NCBI GenBank assembly: GCA_964019135.1
Contig: OZ025250.1
Location: forward strand, 49,011,174 to 49,075,173
Source of the DNA: Arenicola marina
Lineage: Eukaryota > Annelida > Polychaeta > Arenicolidae
Length of the DNA: 64,000 nucleotides
Direction: 5' to 3'
The notes beneath the pieces are model-generated. The model ran no database searches and was not told the origin of the DNA. It saw nothing but the letters and a program-made list of their open reading frames with translations. A program made the translations under genes and the position numbers. This document shows, piece after piece, positions 1 to 11,280 of the stretch. Each line of letters opens with the position of its first letter. The stretch's first letter is position 1.

Positions 1-1555
1 AATCTTTTCCATAACTTAACGTTATATCAACCGTACTCTCATGCACCCAGTGCTTCATCGCTCGCACAACATCCCATTTCTTTCTCTGTAAACAATAGGG
101 TCTACCTTTAAATTTGCCATAGCCCAGCACGGGGCTATAGTCAACTTAACTACGTCCCTGAACGTTATTGCTGTCGTGGGCTGGAATGCCGAAGATAAAT
201 CTGTAAAGGTAACATACGCACTTTCATGTAACTAACTTCGTGGATACTTTGCAAGTAATACTATGCATTTAGCTGGTATAATTGGCTCAAAGTTGAGTCC
301 TGAAATACTGAAACGTCATTGCAAGGCATAATTATTGGAGGTATGATAATTATTGTACATGTACCGGTATTACAATTGGACCAGATTACCAAAATAACAT
401 ATGTATGCTATACTTTAAAGCAAGCTTAAATTTGATGCAGTATAAAGGCCGCAATTTGCTAAACAATATGCTAAACAAGAAAATAACGAATGAATTCAAG
501 CAAATACTCCTAACGTCAGATGCCTTCTAATGTCACTATTATTATTGCATACTGTGCAGTATATCTAATGGGTAACAATTGTAGAATCATTGTTAGTTTC
601 GCAATCTCACATGTACATACACCCATTCGCATCTCATGTAAATTTTGGTCAATAGAACTTACGCTAATGTTCCTTCTTGACTTTTACATAATACCAACCT
701 TAAATAAGGCTTTAGATTCTCTTATCTTTTACTTCAATATAGCTGATAACAGAATTTATCGTTGTTAGTGTCTAGGGTATTAACCATAATTTTTTTTCTG
801 GTAAATAAAAGTGTTCATATAATATTGTGAGCACTATGATTTTCTTCAAAACCTCTTGACCAAAAGGCCAGTTTAAACAGCCCGCCGATCCAGCGGGTCT
901 CTGTCTAATACCCTCTTGGTGACAAGCTTTCTATGTAGTTAATTAATATGAACAAAATTGTATGATTAATTTTCCTTTTCTAGAAATCGCAATTGCTCAT
1001 AGTCCAGCGGAATGGCCTTGCGAGGGATTCATGTACCTGCGATAATTAAGGAACGAACCGACTTCGCTAACAAGGTGACATCCTGTGATGCCGAAGGTTT
1101 TATTATGTACTATTCACAATGCATGTATTTGTATGTGGAACCATAAAGATGTCCCGAGTGACAATTATATTCTTACTATTACCGGTACATAATTACTTCA
1201 GAATGTAAGAAACTTCGCAAGCAGGCTGTCGATTTAGAGGCAATATTATTATTATCTTTATTCGTAGGTAGCGCTGGCATAAAAGCCTGTACACAGTGGG
1301 TTCATAAATACGCCTATCAATAGTGACATATTCACGATGTACAATGTATGCGGCAAAGTTATATACTGGTAGTTATTACATCAGCTATAATGGTTCGTAG
1401 TTTACAAGGCTAACAATAGTCCATCTTCAGTCTTTGCCTCTTCCTTCAGGGTTGGATATGCATTATGGTCGCTGCATGCACCTTAAGGTCTTCGATGAAT
1501 TGTTGGAGTCTTTCTTCAATGTCAATGACCTCTCCGAAGATATGCTGAACATTCA
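1..1555. other. AT-rich DNA, no gene recognised
   Basis: No open frame here has recognisable domain content, and I see no tandem array. Short frames, such as one of 82 codons near 520-768, have AT-rich composition typical of chance frames. Decayed repeats are possible but not identifiable by eye. Confidence 0.5.
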
Positions 1556-1632
1556 AGGTAATATTATGTGGGGCATGTTTCACCCATGCATCTCTCATCG
1601 CCCCGGGAGGTTCCTTGGCCTAGGCACAATTC
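1556..1632 (+). mobile_element. SINE family C, 3' fragment
   Basis: The stretch from GGGGCATGTTTCA to GGGAGGTTCCTTGGCC matches the 3' body of the complete SINE on the minus strand at 38113-38300 (TGGGGCATGTTTCATTCC, then GGGAGGTTCCTTGGCC). No tRNA head is visible upstream, so this is a 5'-truncated copy, as expected of target-primed insertion. The tail beyond about 1632 is too diverged to align by eye. Confidence 0.6.
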
Positions 1633-2007
1633 CACGTGGTACCACTTTGTATTTTTCAATGGCCAATTTTTGGTGACATAGCAGTAGCCGGTCGCGGTGG
1701 GAAATGTTAGTGACGTCGGCCGCGCGGGTCGTTGTGTGATCCCTTGGCGTGGGTGTGGCTTAGTATTATTATTATTTGCTTATGATATCTACCCACTATG
1801 GCAGCCATGTCAAATGTATGCCTCTCGGAACTAAACAATATGTAGAAAGAAATTATATTGACTTATTAGGCTTCATAGCTTCAGTGAAAAATCAGTCTTC
1901 GCTGGTCTTGGCTTTTCTTGTTATACACAGAAGTCCAAAATATATTTTTATAAATATACATGTACCCGTACCATAGCTGGATGAGCAAAATATAATAATT
2001 AAGAGCA

Positions 2008-2075
2008 GGCCTCTTTGGTATTGTGGGTCACTGGTTCGCATCCCGGTCCGGAATCTGACCTGATAGCACGTGTGT
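2008..2075 (+). mobile_element. possible tRNA-derived SINE head
   Basis: A pol III B-box-like motif (CTGGTTCGCATCCC) lies about 30 bases after a weak A-box-like stretch. This is the spacing of a tRNA-related SINE head. The copy is diverged and has no clear partner in this window, so it could be chance. The flanks, 1633-2007 and 2076-2476, show nothing recognisable. Confidence 0.25.
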
Positions 2076-2476
2076 CTCGTTAACTGTTGTTATTCTCTTT
2101 TGTATGCTGTGTTGTACTGTTGTATTCATGGAATTATCGGCGCTATATTTTGAGTCATTATATGCCCGTGCCCGTGTCCTGTTCCTACTTATATATAATG
2201 CGTGATATCATATCATCATTCCATTCTTCTCCAGATCACCATTATACCCCTGGATGTGACGAGGAGCTTCGTAATTTGCGTCCGTGTGACGCGAGTAGCC
2301 TTTTTAGCCCTTTTCATCATCAGTGTTATCGTTTGTTCAGTAGATGTACCTGTTAATATGTGGTTGGTATCTGGAAATTCACTATTTCTCTCCGGTTGCA
2401 TGAATAGATATATTTTGAAATAAAATAGCGTGCACATTTACTCGATTTCAACTCTCTCTGTGTCAAGATGGCCATA

Positions 2477-2803
2477 TACGGTGGTCCCTGCATTATACGG
2501 TCCCTCCATTATACGACTCCCTCCGTTATCCGGTCTTTTCGCTGTACACGGAACACTGTTACGTGTTAAAGCCCCTGCCTTATGCGACTTCCTCGCTAAC
2601 GCGATTTACGACCGACATCTCGACTGGTTATACGACCGGCACACAATTTAATCGCTTTGTTAACTGGTTGCGTGGCGGCGGTGTGGCAGTCGACCCGATT
2701 GGCTGTAAACAAACAACACATTGCGCTAATCTGACTGGTTGTTAAGAGACAAACGTTTAAAAGAGCATCATTGTTATTCACACCTTATGTGTACACGTAC
2801 ACA
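2477..2803 (+). mobile_element. pogo/Tigger-type transposon 5' end
   Basis: The stretch starts at a TA with CGGTGGTCCCTGCATTATAC, followed by repeated variants of CCCTCCATTATACGA. This resembles the terminal region of Tigger-type pogo elements, which often start CAGTGGTCCC and insert at TA. It leads directly into a CENP-B-like transposase remnant at 2804. I did not find the matching 3' terminal inverted repeat. Confidence 0.45.
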
Positions 2804-3292
2804 ATGGCTGGAAGACGCAAGCAAAATGTTTTAACTTTGGAGCAGCATGTTAATGCAATTTAACGGCACAAAGCTGAAAAAAAACAATATAATCAGCGTA
2901 GCAGCTTTTTTAGATTGAATGCTGATCATGCTACCATGGATAAGTGGGAAAGAGGAGCCAGAGCTGTATCAAAGTCTCTGAAGCTTAGGAACATATTGTA
3001 CGATGAGCTTTACAGACTGACGTTAGACTGGTGTAGCACTGCAGTCCAAAACATTCTCCTGGCGGGAAAGCTCTTATATATTGCTCTTCTCACTGGAGCT
3101 GGGCTTAAATGATTTCTCCGCTTCCCAGGGGTGGCTGTACACCTTTCAGCAACCCCACAATAAACAAAACATCAGTGGTGAGTGGAGAGTCGGCCAAAGT
3201 TAACTCGAAGGAGATTGCTGATTGGTGTTCGCAATACTTGAGCGAAGGAAGGAAGCTTTTAAAGAGTCGCACGTGCGAAAGACCAAGACAAT
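2804..3292 (+). pseudogene. CENP-B/pogo transposase N-terminal remnant
   Basis: The ATG at 2804 opens MAGRRKQNVLTLEQHVNAI, the start of a CENP-B N-terminal helix-turn-helix, and hits a TAA after about 19 codons. Near 2915-3112 a second frame gives a segment resembling the end of the first HTH and the start of the second (YDELYRLTLDWCSTA, compare pogo L..W). It is followed by FSASQGWLYTFQQPHN, typical of the CENPB-type HTH (S.GWL..F..RHN), and then SGESAKVNSKEIADW in a third frame. The order of motifs fits Tigger transposases. Stops, frameshifts and absence of the DDE domain show it is dead. Confidence 0.55.
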
Positions 3293-4234
3293 GACGAACA
3301 CAATTAAAATTCCCTTTTATAGGTATTTAATCGGCAGACGAAGCATATCAGTGTGTTGTACAACCATATTATAATTGTTTGACATGAAATTAGTTTTTAA
3401 GCTGACAGGGTGCCATATAACATAACATTTATTTGTTATATATTACCACAGGCCAATATACAGTTAGATGCTTACAGACACCTACGGTGCTTTTTCATGA
3501 GATTGTCAACACGGAGTCATTGGCATTTCAAGCCGGAAGCTCACGTGCATATCGTGTGTTCGTGAATGCGACCACGTGACACAGCTCGAATCAGTCGATT
3601 CCGACGATCCTATTCAGTTAGAGATTCTTGCTAGACTTTCCATCCCTGTCAGTGACAGCTGTTACTCACTTAAGCTTCGGTCTTCCCGGCCTATTCCGTT
3701 TGACCTTCCTCCTCCAATGTAACTGAGTATAGTTAAAATACCAAACGAACTATTCACTTGTCCTGATGACGTTATCCACGTATATCCCACCGTGACCACG
3801 ACTTGCCGGACTTGCGGAAGCTCTTGGAGCACAGATAATTACGCCATGCATGGACACGACATATGTACTTATGACACGACATCAAACGCTGAAAGTGTAG
3901 GGTAAACAATTGTTGATTGACTTATTGTTTTTTTCTATAGATTTAAAAAAAAAAATGTACGAGGTTCACATCAGCGAATCCACATATTAATGCTCACCAC
4001 GAATGAAACAAGCAGAACTATAGAAGTGATCAGCAGCAATGCAAATACAAATCGGTCTGACTTCAAGTATGACCCTTTAAGAAAAACTATTGTGAGAAGC
4101 GCTTGGTGCTGACTGTGTAGCTACTAATGAATTCGAACAACATTGTGTTGTCCTCAGTGTTAAATTTAATAAGAACCGTGGAGACACAAGTCGCATAGTA
4201 TATCACAATTAACTCTCGTAGTTGGTGTCAGTCT
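3293..4234. other. unassigned AT-rich DNA
   Basis: No domain or tandem structure was recognised. The only long homopolymer is an A run near 3944-3954. 3480-3720 is less AT-rich than its surroundings but is interrupted by stops in the frames I read. Confidence 0.4.
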
Positions 4235-4375
4235 AACGTTGTTCAGTTTTAAGAAGGATATATTTTCACGAAGTTTGTATCTGAGTTCCCAGGGGGCTGG
4301 GCACTTCAGTATGTAGTGGCCAGTTCTACAGGTTGCGTCAGACAGTTGTCACATATGTATTTACTTTCTTGCATA
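4235..4375 (-). pseudogene. possible LINE C-terminal zinc-motif remnant
   Basis: On the minus strand, YICDNCLTQP is followed in a neighbouring frame by CRTGHYILKCPAPWELRY. This reproduces the C-x2-C ... H-x4-C pattern found after the reverse transcriptase/RNase H in many non-LTR elements (C..C....HFLL.C). A frameshift separates the halves. It is short, so chance resemblance cannot be excluded. Confidence 0.3.
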
Positions 4376-5589
4376 TAACATTAATGTCTTTTATTGTCGC
4401 TATTGCTAAGGTTGAGGTCCGTATGTTGCATGTAACTGCATGGTTCGCGTAAGGAGGCGAAGATTAATGTGTCCTTATTTCCAGTCTTCTTCAAGAAGTG
4501 CAGCGCATGTGCGGAGATACTTTACTACGATGGGAGGAAAGATTGCTACCTGCATGTGGGGCGTTACCTAGTCCACTACGTTGTCTTCAGAGACTTCATG
4601 TTCAGTTTCTTTCATTCCAGGTATATATTTTGTGATTTTTTTTAAATTATATGGCAGCGAATTTATGAATATTTATTCCCAAAACGTGTGTTAACTGTTG
4701 TGTCGGGTAATTCGTATTTTAATCCCACTGTCTTGGTATTGACTTCAATGTTTTTGATTAAACATTATCTAGCGGCGCACGCATATGTCTATGAGAACAA
4801 TAAGGATTGGTATTCATCGGCAGCTCTCCGATGTCAGCCTTTTTTTAAACCTGGTCTCGACATCAAAATGATGCAGGGAACAGCCCTTTGTTTTCTGAAC
4901 GGTTTTCTTATTTCAACTTCCGTCTTTGCCGGTATAGCTTCATGAAATTACTGGATATATCGACTACACCAAGGGTAAACATGTATACATTTCTCGTTTT
5001 ATCACGTTTGTGTACGCCTCACATATGTAAACTTATAGCGCAATAACTGTCAGAACATCTGTACGCTCATAATGTTACTGCTACTCCGGGGCTAGTGCTG
5101 GATTCACGTGGTCCAACCGTGTATATCTTTAATCTACGAATGTCATAATTACAGGGCTATTCTTGGTGAATATGTACCATATTTAAACGAACACATATCA
5201 CCACTTCGTAAACAATGTTGTTACCTACAACTGCTTTTATGTTGGTATCGTTAAAAACCTTAACATATTTTTGTAGATCAATGCCTTCGTTACATTTTTG
5301 CAGTGTGTGTTAGTAAATTTAAATTTAACAACTAAAGTCCTAGAAACTTTGTTGTGTTTTAGGTTTCTTTTGCGATGACCCTAGCTGCGGATTGCAGCCG
5401 AATATTCTTGTATTCGACAGGACGGCACTTGCCTTTCATATGTGTTTAATAGGTGCGTCTATTGGCCAATCTTCGTTTTGTGTTTACTTGCTAAACGAAA
5501 AGAATTATTATAGTAAAAGTACATTTTAAGTTTCTCTGTAACATATATTTGAATGAGCTGATATGCATGTCAGAAGATGGTTGTCATTG
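4376..5589. other. unassigned DNA
   Basis: Nothing recognisable was found. An 85-codon frame at 4688-4945 (+) has no domain signature and no splice context that I can defend. Confidence 0.4.
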
Positions 5590-6190
5590 TATATCCCAAA
5601 TGATCCCAAATGTAATGTAGATGATCATGGACAAGGAGCCAGCGCTATCGGTGGACTGCAGAGAGTGTTGAATGTTTAGATCATATTAATATTAATATCG
5701 AAAAGAGTGTGATCATGGGTTTTAGAAATCATGGTCGCATTAGAGGTAATGAAAAGTGGTATATTGAAGGAAAATTCTGCAAGTGATCCCGTACGAATAT
5801 TTGGGTATGCTATTATCTTTAAGGTTGGTCTCTGTTGAAACCCAGATCACATTTTAGCTTTATGATAACGCCAATAATAACTAATGTAGCCAGCATGGGA
5901 ATATGATGTCCGATATTCTATTGAAAGAATCCATACAAAGTATTGTCAATATGTCCTATTTACCATGGGATTCACCAAATGCTGCTTCATGTAGAATGTT
6001 GAGTCTTCCTGTAATAATAACATGTACCATCGCTTGTATAACTTATTGGGTTAAGAGCCGGATGATAGATTAGAAAAAAACGCCAACAATATGCTCTATA
6101 GTCTAACACAAGAGGGTAGGGTTACTTAAAATAAAAGAATTATTACTCAGCAGAATGCAGACTCTTCCCGAATATTTAGAAATAATCATA
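5590..6190 (+). pseudogene. non-LTR retrotransposon RT C-terminal remnant
   Basis: Near 5690-5790 the plus strand reads NIEKSVIMGFRNHGRIRG, then NEKWYIEGK, matching the RT thumb region of a LINE group (K..VM.F...G.....EKW...G). Further on, in shifted frames, come ERIHTKYCQYVLFTM (expected: ERVHT.FCK..LG) and IITCTIACITYWVKSRM (expected: C....I.YW.K). Motif order and spacing match the end of such ORFs. Many stops and frame changes show it is long dead. The catalytic FADD part would lie upstream and is not visible. Confidence 0.55.
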
Positions 6191-6469
6191 TACATAACCA
6201 TCCGTATATTGTAAAAAGTTATGTTCCCATGCCACTGTTTTGAATGAAACACTATATAATAAAATATTAACATTAAGTTTTATAATTGCCAGTGTCCCAC
6301 TATTTAACTGTTTGTCAATTACTCTGTTTATCGTTAGTGAGCTCCAGTGGCTCATTGCTACAAAGCTAAACGCTTCATGTCCATTACGTGGACTCATTCA
6401 GACTCTCGTACCCGATAATGGTTTATATTACAGATATGTCGCCAGAATGCCCTCCAGATTACTAGCGTT

Positions 6470-6891
6470 TTTTGGGTCTGTTGGCCAGCGCGTCACCTGT
6501 CTCTGCCACCGTCCACTTCCCATATTTAGATATCACCGAGTCTCTACTTGCACTGGAAGCAGAAAGTCAAATCCCCAAAGCTATACTGAAAAGACTACAG
6601 CACAACATTCCTATTCTCTATGACCTCTTCTCCACCATGCAGCATTTACCCAACCACCTTTTCCCAATTTTCAAAGAAATAATTAAGAAAGTCCACCCCC
6701 CCCCTCAAAGCCAGACAGATTAACTATACCTCTCCTCCACCTGCTACTCCACCGCCTCTGACGTGCTACCCGTCACTTGTGCAGGGGTGATTACGCCATG
6801 GACAGCAAGAAGCCATCATCTGTTTGTTCGAAGAAAAACTCACGACATCCGTCGCTGCTCCCTGGCGTGTTTGCCGTCTATTGTCCACATG
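6470..6891 (+). pseudogene. KDZ-like transposase-domain gene, exon 1 (frameshifted)
   Basis: Three frames in series give one coherent protein. A helical segment (ITESLLALEAESQIPKAIL onward) ends at a C-run near 6700. A proline/threonine linker with TPPPLTCYPSLV follows to 6784. After a G-run comes SRHPSLLPGVFAVYCPHG, ending at a strong donor (CATG|GTGAGT, exon end 6891). The order linker-CYPSL-PG(I/V)F.(V/I)(Y/F)C.HG is what I recall from uncharacterised metazoan proteins with a KDZ (Kyakuja-Dileera-Zisupton) type domain. Both shifts are at homopolymers, so sequencing error could explain this exon alone. Family assignment is from memory of the motif pattern. Confidence 0.45.
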
Positions 6892-7252
6892 GTGAGTCAT
6901 TGAGGGTGTTGATCGATAATAACGTAAGATAATATTATAATTTCTTAGAGGGACAAGCCTACACGATATTCGCATACACGATATACATACATAAAAAATG
7001 TTACAAATCACTCTAGACTTAAGGGAGTATGACAAAGTAACTTTTTTCTATCAAGATATAACGATGAATTCATCTTTTCTGACCAATGTCTAATGTATTT
7101 TGCTAATTACCGCGAACAATGGCTAAGGACATATCATTTTGTGCTCCGAACGCTGGCACATGCACATAGGGCAGGTTTCGTTGTCCCCGTTGGTTCAAAA
7201 GAGTGGCCTAAACATCCCTGTTTCATTTTCATTTTTGTTGCTTTCATTGTAG

Positions 7253-7361
7253 GTCACGATTAACTGTTTGGATATGTCATGGCCCCGTTCATCAAATGCC
7301 TCTTAATTGTTTTAAGAGTCGCCGAATGCCCCATTCACGTTCTTGAAAACCATTCTTGTGG
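7253..7361 (+). pseudogene. KDZ-like gene, exon 2 (degenerate)
   Basis: The exon follows acceptor TTTCATTGTAG. FGYVMA (compare CYGF.VM in relatives) appears in one frame and ESPNAPFTFLKTIL (compare ESP..PF..LKTRF) in another, so there is at least one internal frameshift and an in-frame TAA near the start. A possible donor after 7361 gives the one-base phase that exon 3 needs. This exon is the main evidence that the gene is decayed, not just mis-sequenced. Confidence 0.4.
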
Positions 7362-7599
7362 GTTTTGAAAATGCTTTTACACAACACGTCTCTTTAAGAG
7401 AGAACTTTGTGGTCAATGTATATCTTAACCAAGCGTTTAAATTTAAATTTATTTATGTTGGTTGTAATTTTTTTTTTATATGAATTTTTCATACCTAAAT
7501 ACGAATATCGTTGTTTGGTCACATTCATCGTATGTCATGATCCTGTGTGATCCGTATCATAAAACCCTTGGTAACTGTGGTCACATAATTGTTTTGCAG

Positions 7600-7725
7600 C
7601 ACCTCCTCGGACTGTCATTTATGACAACGCCTGTAAACTGTTCGAGTTCTGCCTCAACCGCGATCCAGTATTTTTCAAAGACACATATTTCTTTGTGGAT
7701 GGTTTACACTGGTATAACCACAAAA
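7600..7725 (+). CDS. KDZ-like gene, exon 3 (intact)
   Basis: The exon is bounded by acceptor GTTTTGCAG and donor CAAAA|GTACGT. It reads PPRTVIYDNACKLFEFCLNR, then DPVFFKDTYFFVDGLHWYNH with no stop. The motif YDNAC....YCLNR.P.FF..T.F.VD..HW.NH is the hallmark of this domain. Its conserved Asp and His residues suggest the metal-binding core of a DDE-like nuclease, which is inference. Incoming phase (one base carried in) matches exons 1 and 2. Downstream exons are missing: a SINE starts about 50 bases on. Confidence 0.55.
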
Positions 7726-7775
7726 GTACGTAATAATAATATTTTACTTATGCCTAAGGTCATAGGCTAACTAGG

Positions 7776-8020
7776 GGGCCACCCGTGGTCTAGTAGGTAG
7801 CGCGTTCGGCTAGTGCCCAGCGGACTCTGCCTGGCCAGCCCAAGCGGCCGGTGCGTGGTTTGACCCCCAACTGCACCTATATATGTTTGTGCAGGATAAA
7901 CGTCCCGTGCCTTTGTGCTTAAGAGTATGGGGTTACTCCCGGAGATATGACTACCCGCTAACTAGAACCTTGCCATTGTCGTCATAGAACCTACACAGCG
8001 TCCTTAAAGCCTTCTACTTA
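7776..8020 (+). mobile_element. SINE family A, older copy
   Basis: The tRNA-like head has an A box (GTGGTCTAGTAGG) and a B-box-like GTGGTTTGACCCC about 55 bases later. The body then reads GCAGGATAAACGTCCCGTG, GGGGTTACTCCCGGAGATAT and a tail with GCGTCCTTAAAG. Each body block has a counterpart in the SINE at 49628-49887 (GCAGGATGAAGATCCCATG, GGGGTTACCCCCGGGGACAT, GCGTCCTGAATA). The heads differ clearly. No convincing target-site duplication is visible, so this copy is older or eroded. Confidence 0.6.
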
Positions 8021-8133
8021 GGCAAATTTGTTTGATACTGACTGAAGCTTTTACGATATAAGATACAGCTTTAGATTACAGTGCTGCGAGAGCTATGACC
8101 CGAAACACGAAGTGTTTATTTTTTAAGCTTGCT

Positions 8134-8215
8134 GTCGTCAGGGGCATCTGTAGCTTGGTAATAGAGGCTACGGATCACCGTTCGAATCCCAGTGGTCGAA
8201 AGACTGCGACAGATA
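8134..8215 (+). mobile_element. tRNA-like SINE head
   Basis: GGGGCATCTGTAGCTTGGTA leads to an A-box-like start, and a near-perfect B box, CCGTTCGAATCCCAG, follows about 30 bases later. The fold does not look like a functional tRNA and no body shared with families A or C follows. A degraded tRNA-related SINE or tRNA pseudogene is the best reading. Confidence 0.4.
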
Positions 8216-9390
8216 TATGAGGTGTGTAAATGTTTGTGGTATAAATGTAAACACGTTTGTGACACCGCTGTTTAATGAAATACATTGAACCAGGGATGTG
8301 TAACAGCGTAAGGGAATACTTAAACACTTAAACGTTCATCTTTACTGTGAGGTGCAACTATATTATATTACGGGCATGGTAGATACACGTTATGTTCGTT
8401 TGTCTTGTACCCAATCGATATATCAGCTCATGGGATTGCCCCGCATGTTGTGTAAGGCAATGAATTCCCGGTTATTAATGAATGGTGTTAGATGGGCAGC
8501 GTCCGATATAATTTCTGAATGGACAAAGTCAAGCTCCCAGCACGGTGGCGCTACGCAAGCTAGTTTTTACCGCTGCTGTCGGCGGGGGGCAAATTTCAAG
8601 ATTCTTGAAAAACGGTAACATCAGCTGTAATTGCTTGCGACATTAGAGTTTTCAAGAATAAAACGTAAAAATAACATATTTAATACAGCAAAAAACATCT
8701 TGTACTCTTTCAAAAAAGTTATAATTGTGACAGGACTCTTTATTAGGTGTTATTAGGCTTAGGCTGGGTTTCTGCACTAATTGGTAGAAATGCGCGACGC
8801 ATTTTCACTGTCAATATGCGCAGCGCCGCCCTGGCGAGTGAGTGTGAAAAGGCATTGATGCCGTAGGCGACAACAGAGATATAATGGAGCCCTAGCGGAG
8901 TGAGTCGAAGGCAGAATGGAACAAAGTATCGATAATTGTTTTTTTACGCTACAGGCTACTCCTACAGTAATTGTCAAAAGCAGAGGCTATGTTGTACTGT
9001 GCATTTTCATTCCTACGCTACGCCCTGGGGCCCGTAACTGGAAGCAATCCTAAGTTTTCCGATTTGCGCCAATGATGCGTGTGCGTTAGGACAATATTAC
9101 GTCAAATTTAGTAAGTGTAACTCGAAGCGCACCTATCGTGATCATAGTTCTGTCGCAAGCTACACAAAAATGTTGTGTAACTCAAAGCGCTACTAGACCA
9201 AAGTAATGGTGATTCCCCCTCGATGACGTAATCATGTAGAGGGTGTCACTGCTTCCAAGCATGGTCGCGAGCTTTGTTGCCATAGTTTATGGCACGAGCT
9301 TGCATAGTTTAATGCTTCAGTGCAAGGTGACCTCAGCCAAGCGATCTACATTCAAATGTATACTCTATCTTTGCTGTTTGTCAGAGAGCT
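8216..9390. other. unassigned DNA upstream of a Myb/SANT gene
   Basis: No gene was recognised. 9025-9045 has CTGGGGCCCGTAACTGG, faintly like the GGGCCCGTA ends of some PIF/Harbinger elements, which would suit the protein downstream. No matching right end was found, so this is only a hint. Confidence 0.3.
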
Positions 9391-10076
9391 ATGATGGGAG
9401 ACAAGGTAGATAAGAAAGGCAGAAAAGCCAACTTTACGGCGGAAGAATGTGAAGTTTTGGTCGCGACAATTGACTCTCACAGCACTACAATAAACGGGAA
9501 ATTTTCCGACACAATCAATCTGCAAAAGAAAAACCGAGCATGGGAGGACATTGCATTGAAAGTAAACAGTGTGAATTCCGGCTGCCAGCGCACGGTGGCG
9601 GAATTAAAGAAGAAATGGCAAGACGTAAAGAGCTCTGCTAAGAGCAACGAGACAAAGAGAAGAAAAGAACTGAAGAAAACCGGTGGCGGCACAGCCGACT
9701 TTGAAAACTAACCTCAGTAGAAGTACGTGCAGTGGAAGTTATGGGGGAGGTAGCAATCGAAGGTGTGTCGGGCGGCATCGACACTGCAGATATTATAATA
9801 TCAATGCCAAGCAATGAACCAAGTGGCTCCGAAGCATCCACTCCTTCTTCCCCGGCTCCACCACCTACACTGAATCCCTTACCACAGAGAAAGAGAAAAG
9901 CCGACCCCGTAAATCATGATACAAGCATTCAAATTCTTGAAATTGAAACTGAGAGGCTTCGCGTTGACAAGGAGAGACTAAGTGTGGAGAAGGAACGGCT
10001 TGCACTGGAGAGACGGCGGCTTGCTTTTCAACAAGAGGTCTTAGATATGAAGAGAATGCATTGGTCGCTCAAGTAA
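9391..10076 (+). pseudogene. Myb/SANT-like DNA-binding protein, frameshifted
   Basis: From ATG 9391 the frame encodes a Myb/SANT-like domain of the NAIF1 / Harbinger-accessory type: basic start KKGRKANFTAEECEVLV, a tryptophan in the middle helix (NRAWEDIALKVNS) and the recognition-helix pattern RTVAELKKKWQDVKSSAK, ending KKTGGGTADFEN. It stops at 9709. The protein continues in the frame starting near 9705 with VEGVSGGIDT-like residues, a Ser/Pro linker and a C-terminal heptad-rich helix (ETERLRVDKERLSVEKERLA) to 10076. One base is missing near 9706. In relatives the N-terminal domain binds DNA and the coiled coil mediates pairing. CAA|GTAAGT at 10072 overlaps the stop and could be a splice donor. 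A recent frameshift or an assembly error are both possible. Confidence 0.7.
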
Positions 10077-11280
10077 GTCTCCAACTATTGCAATGCTAAT
10101 CCTAAAATTATGAAGGAGCAAGTACAGATAGTTTTATATAATAAATATACAAGGTCATAATAATAGTCATTATAGTCAAAATAATGTATCGACACATATC
10201 TCTAGCTCTTTATATGCTGGCGTGCTTAGTTCAAAGGGGCTATATTTACATTTCTGTAAGGAATAATCTAAAGAGTTTTAAACAGTATACATTCGGTGTT
10301 GAGTTGGCGAGTTCATAACTGGACGTGACCTTATTTTGTCAAATTTATTTCACAGATACTGCGACGGGGAAGCATCCGCAATGTGAGACCCCATTTATCG
10401 AGGAAAACGACAACTACACGTCGAGCTGGTCTCTAAATGAGAATGTCTCCAACTCCAAGCATAAGATATTTGGGGTTTTTTCGAACATTTTTCTGGAGGT
10501 GAAAAAATGTTAACTATGGGATTACCGACTTCCAGATTTGCGACACAGGGTAAATATACTAACCCATTTACCCATTTAACCTTTCTCGACTTGCACCCGC
10601 GCGGGTATTTGCCTTGCACAACGCCGACAAATCCTTCAATGCAGCTATCGATCTGTAGACAAAGTGAATGTTGTCATTATGCACCCACTGTAATTTGCAT
10701 TGTAAGCGTCTGTATATGAGTAAAACATCTTCATGTACATATTGCAAACAATGAAAGTGAAATACCGGTACATGATATACAGGTTTGATGGCGCATTACC
10801 TTATTCCACTACTCTGAATATTGTTGTCTCTGTAAGTAAATGTAATCGACCAAGGCATAGAGGCCTACCTCATGGATGGATGGATGGATGGATTCGTTTA
10901 TTCAACAAAGTGTTACATAATAAGACTAACCGAACGATGTTTGTATAAGTATCAATTGGCAATGACATCGTTGACCACTGCTATTTCGAACTGTTCCGTC
11001 TCGGTGCCATGCAGTCACGTCACTCTCGTGTTGGACATATAGGCCTCGACGAACTGGAGGACATATATTGTATATTTCAACATATTAAGCAACAAACGCT
11101 TGCGTCTAGATCAATGTCAACCCGCATACGCTGGCGTGTTACAAGCTTCCATGTAATAAAGCAAATGAAAGACATGATCGAAGTGAGTCGAACAAATTGT
11201 CTTCCATATTTAATATCCATAGTTAGTTTTAAAGTGCCATGCACAAGTACTAATGACTGATGAATATCTGACAATGATAG
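10077..11280. other. unassigned DNA with (ATGG)n
   Basis: A short ATGG microsatellite lies at 10872-10892. ATTTATTTCACAG at about 10344-10356 is a good acceptor that could serve the possible donor at 10072, giving only a short tail. Nothing else was recognised. Confidence 0.4.

Noticed and set aside
8134..8215. Functional tRNA gene
   Set aside because: Good B box but no cloverleaf I could pair through acceptor and anticodon stems; more like a SINE head.
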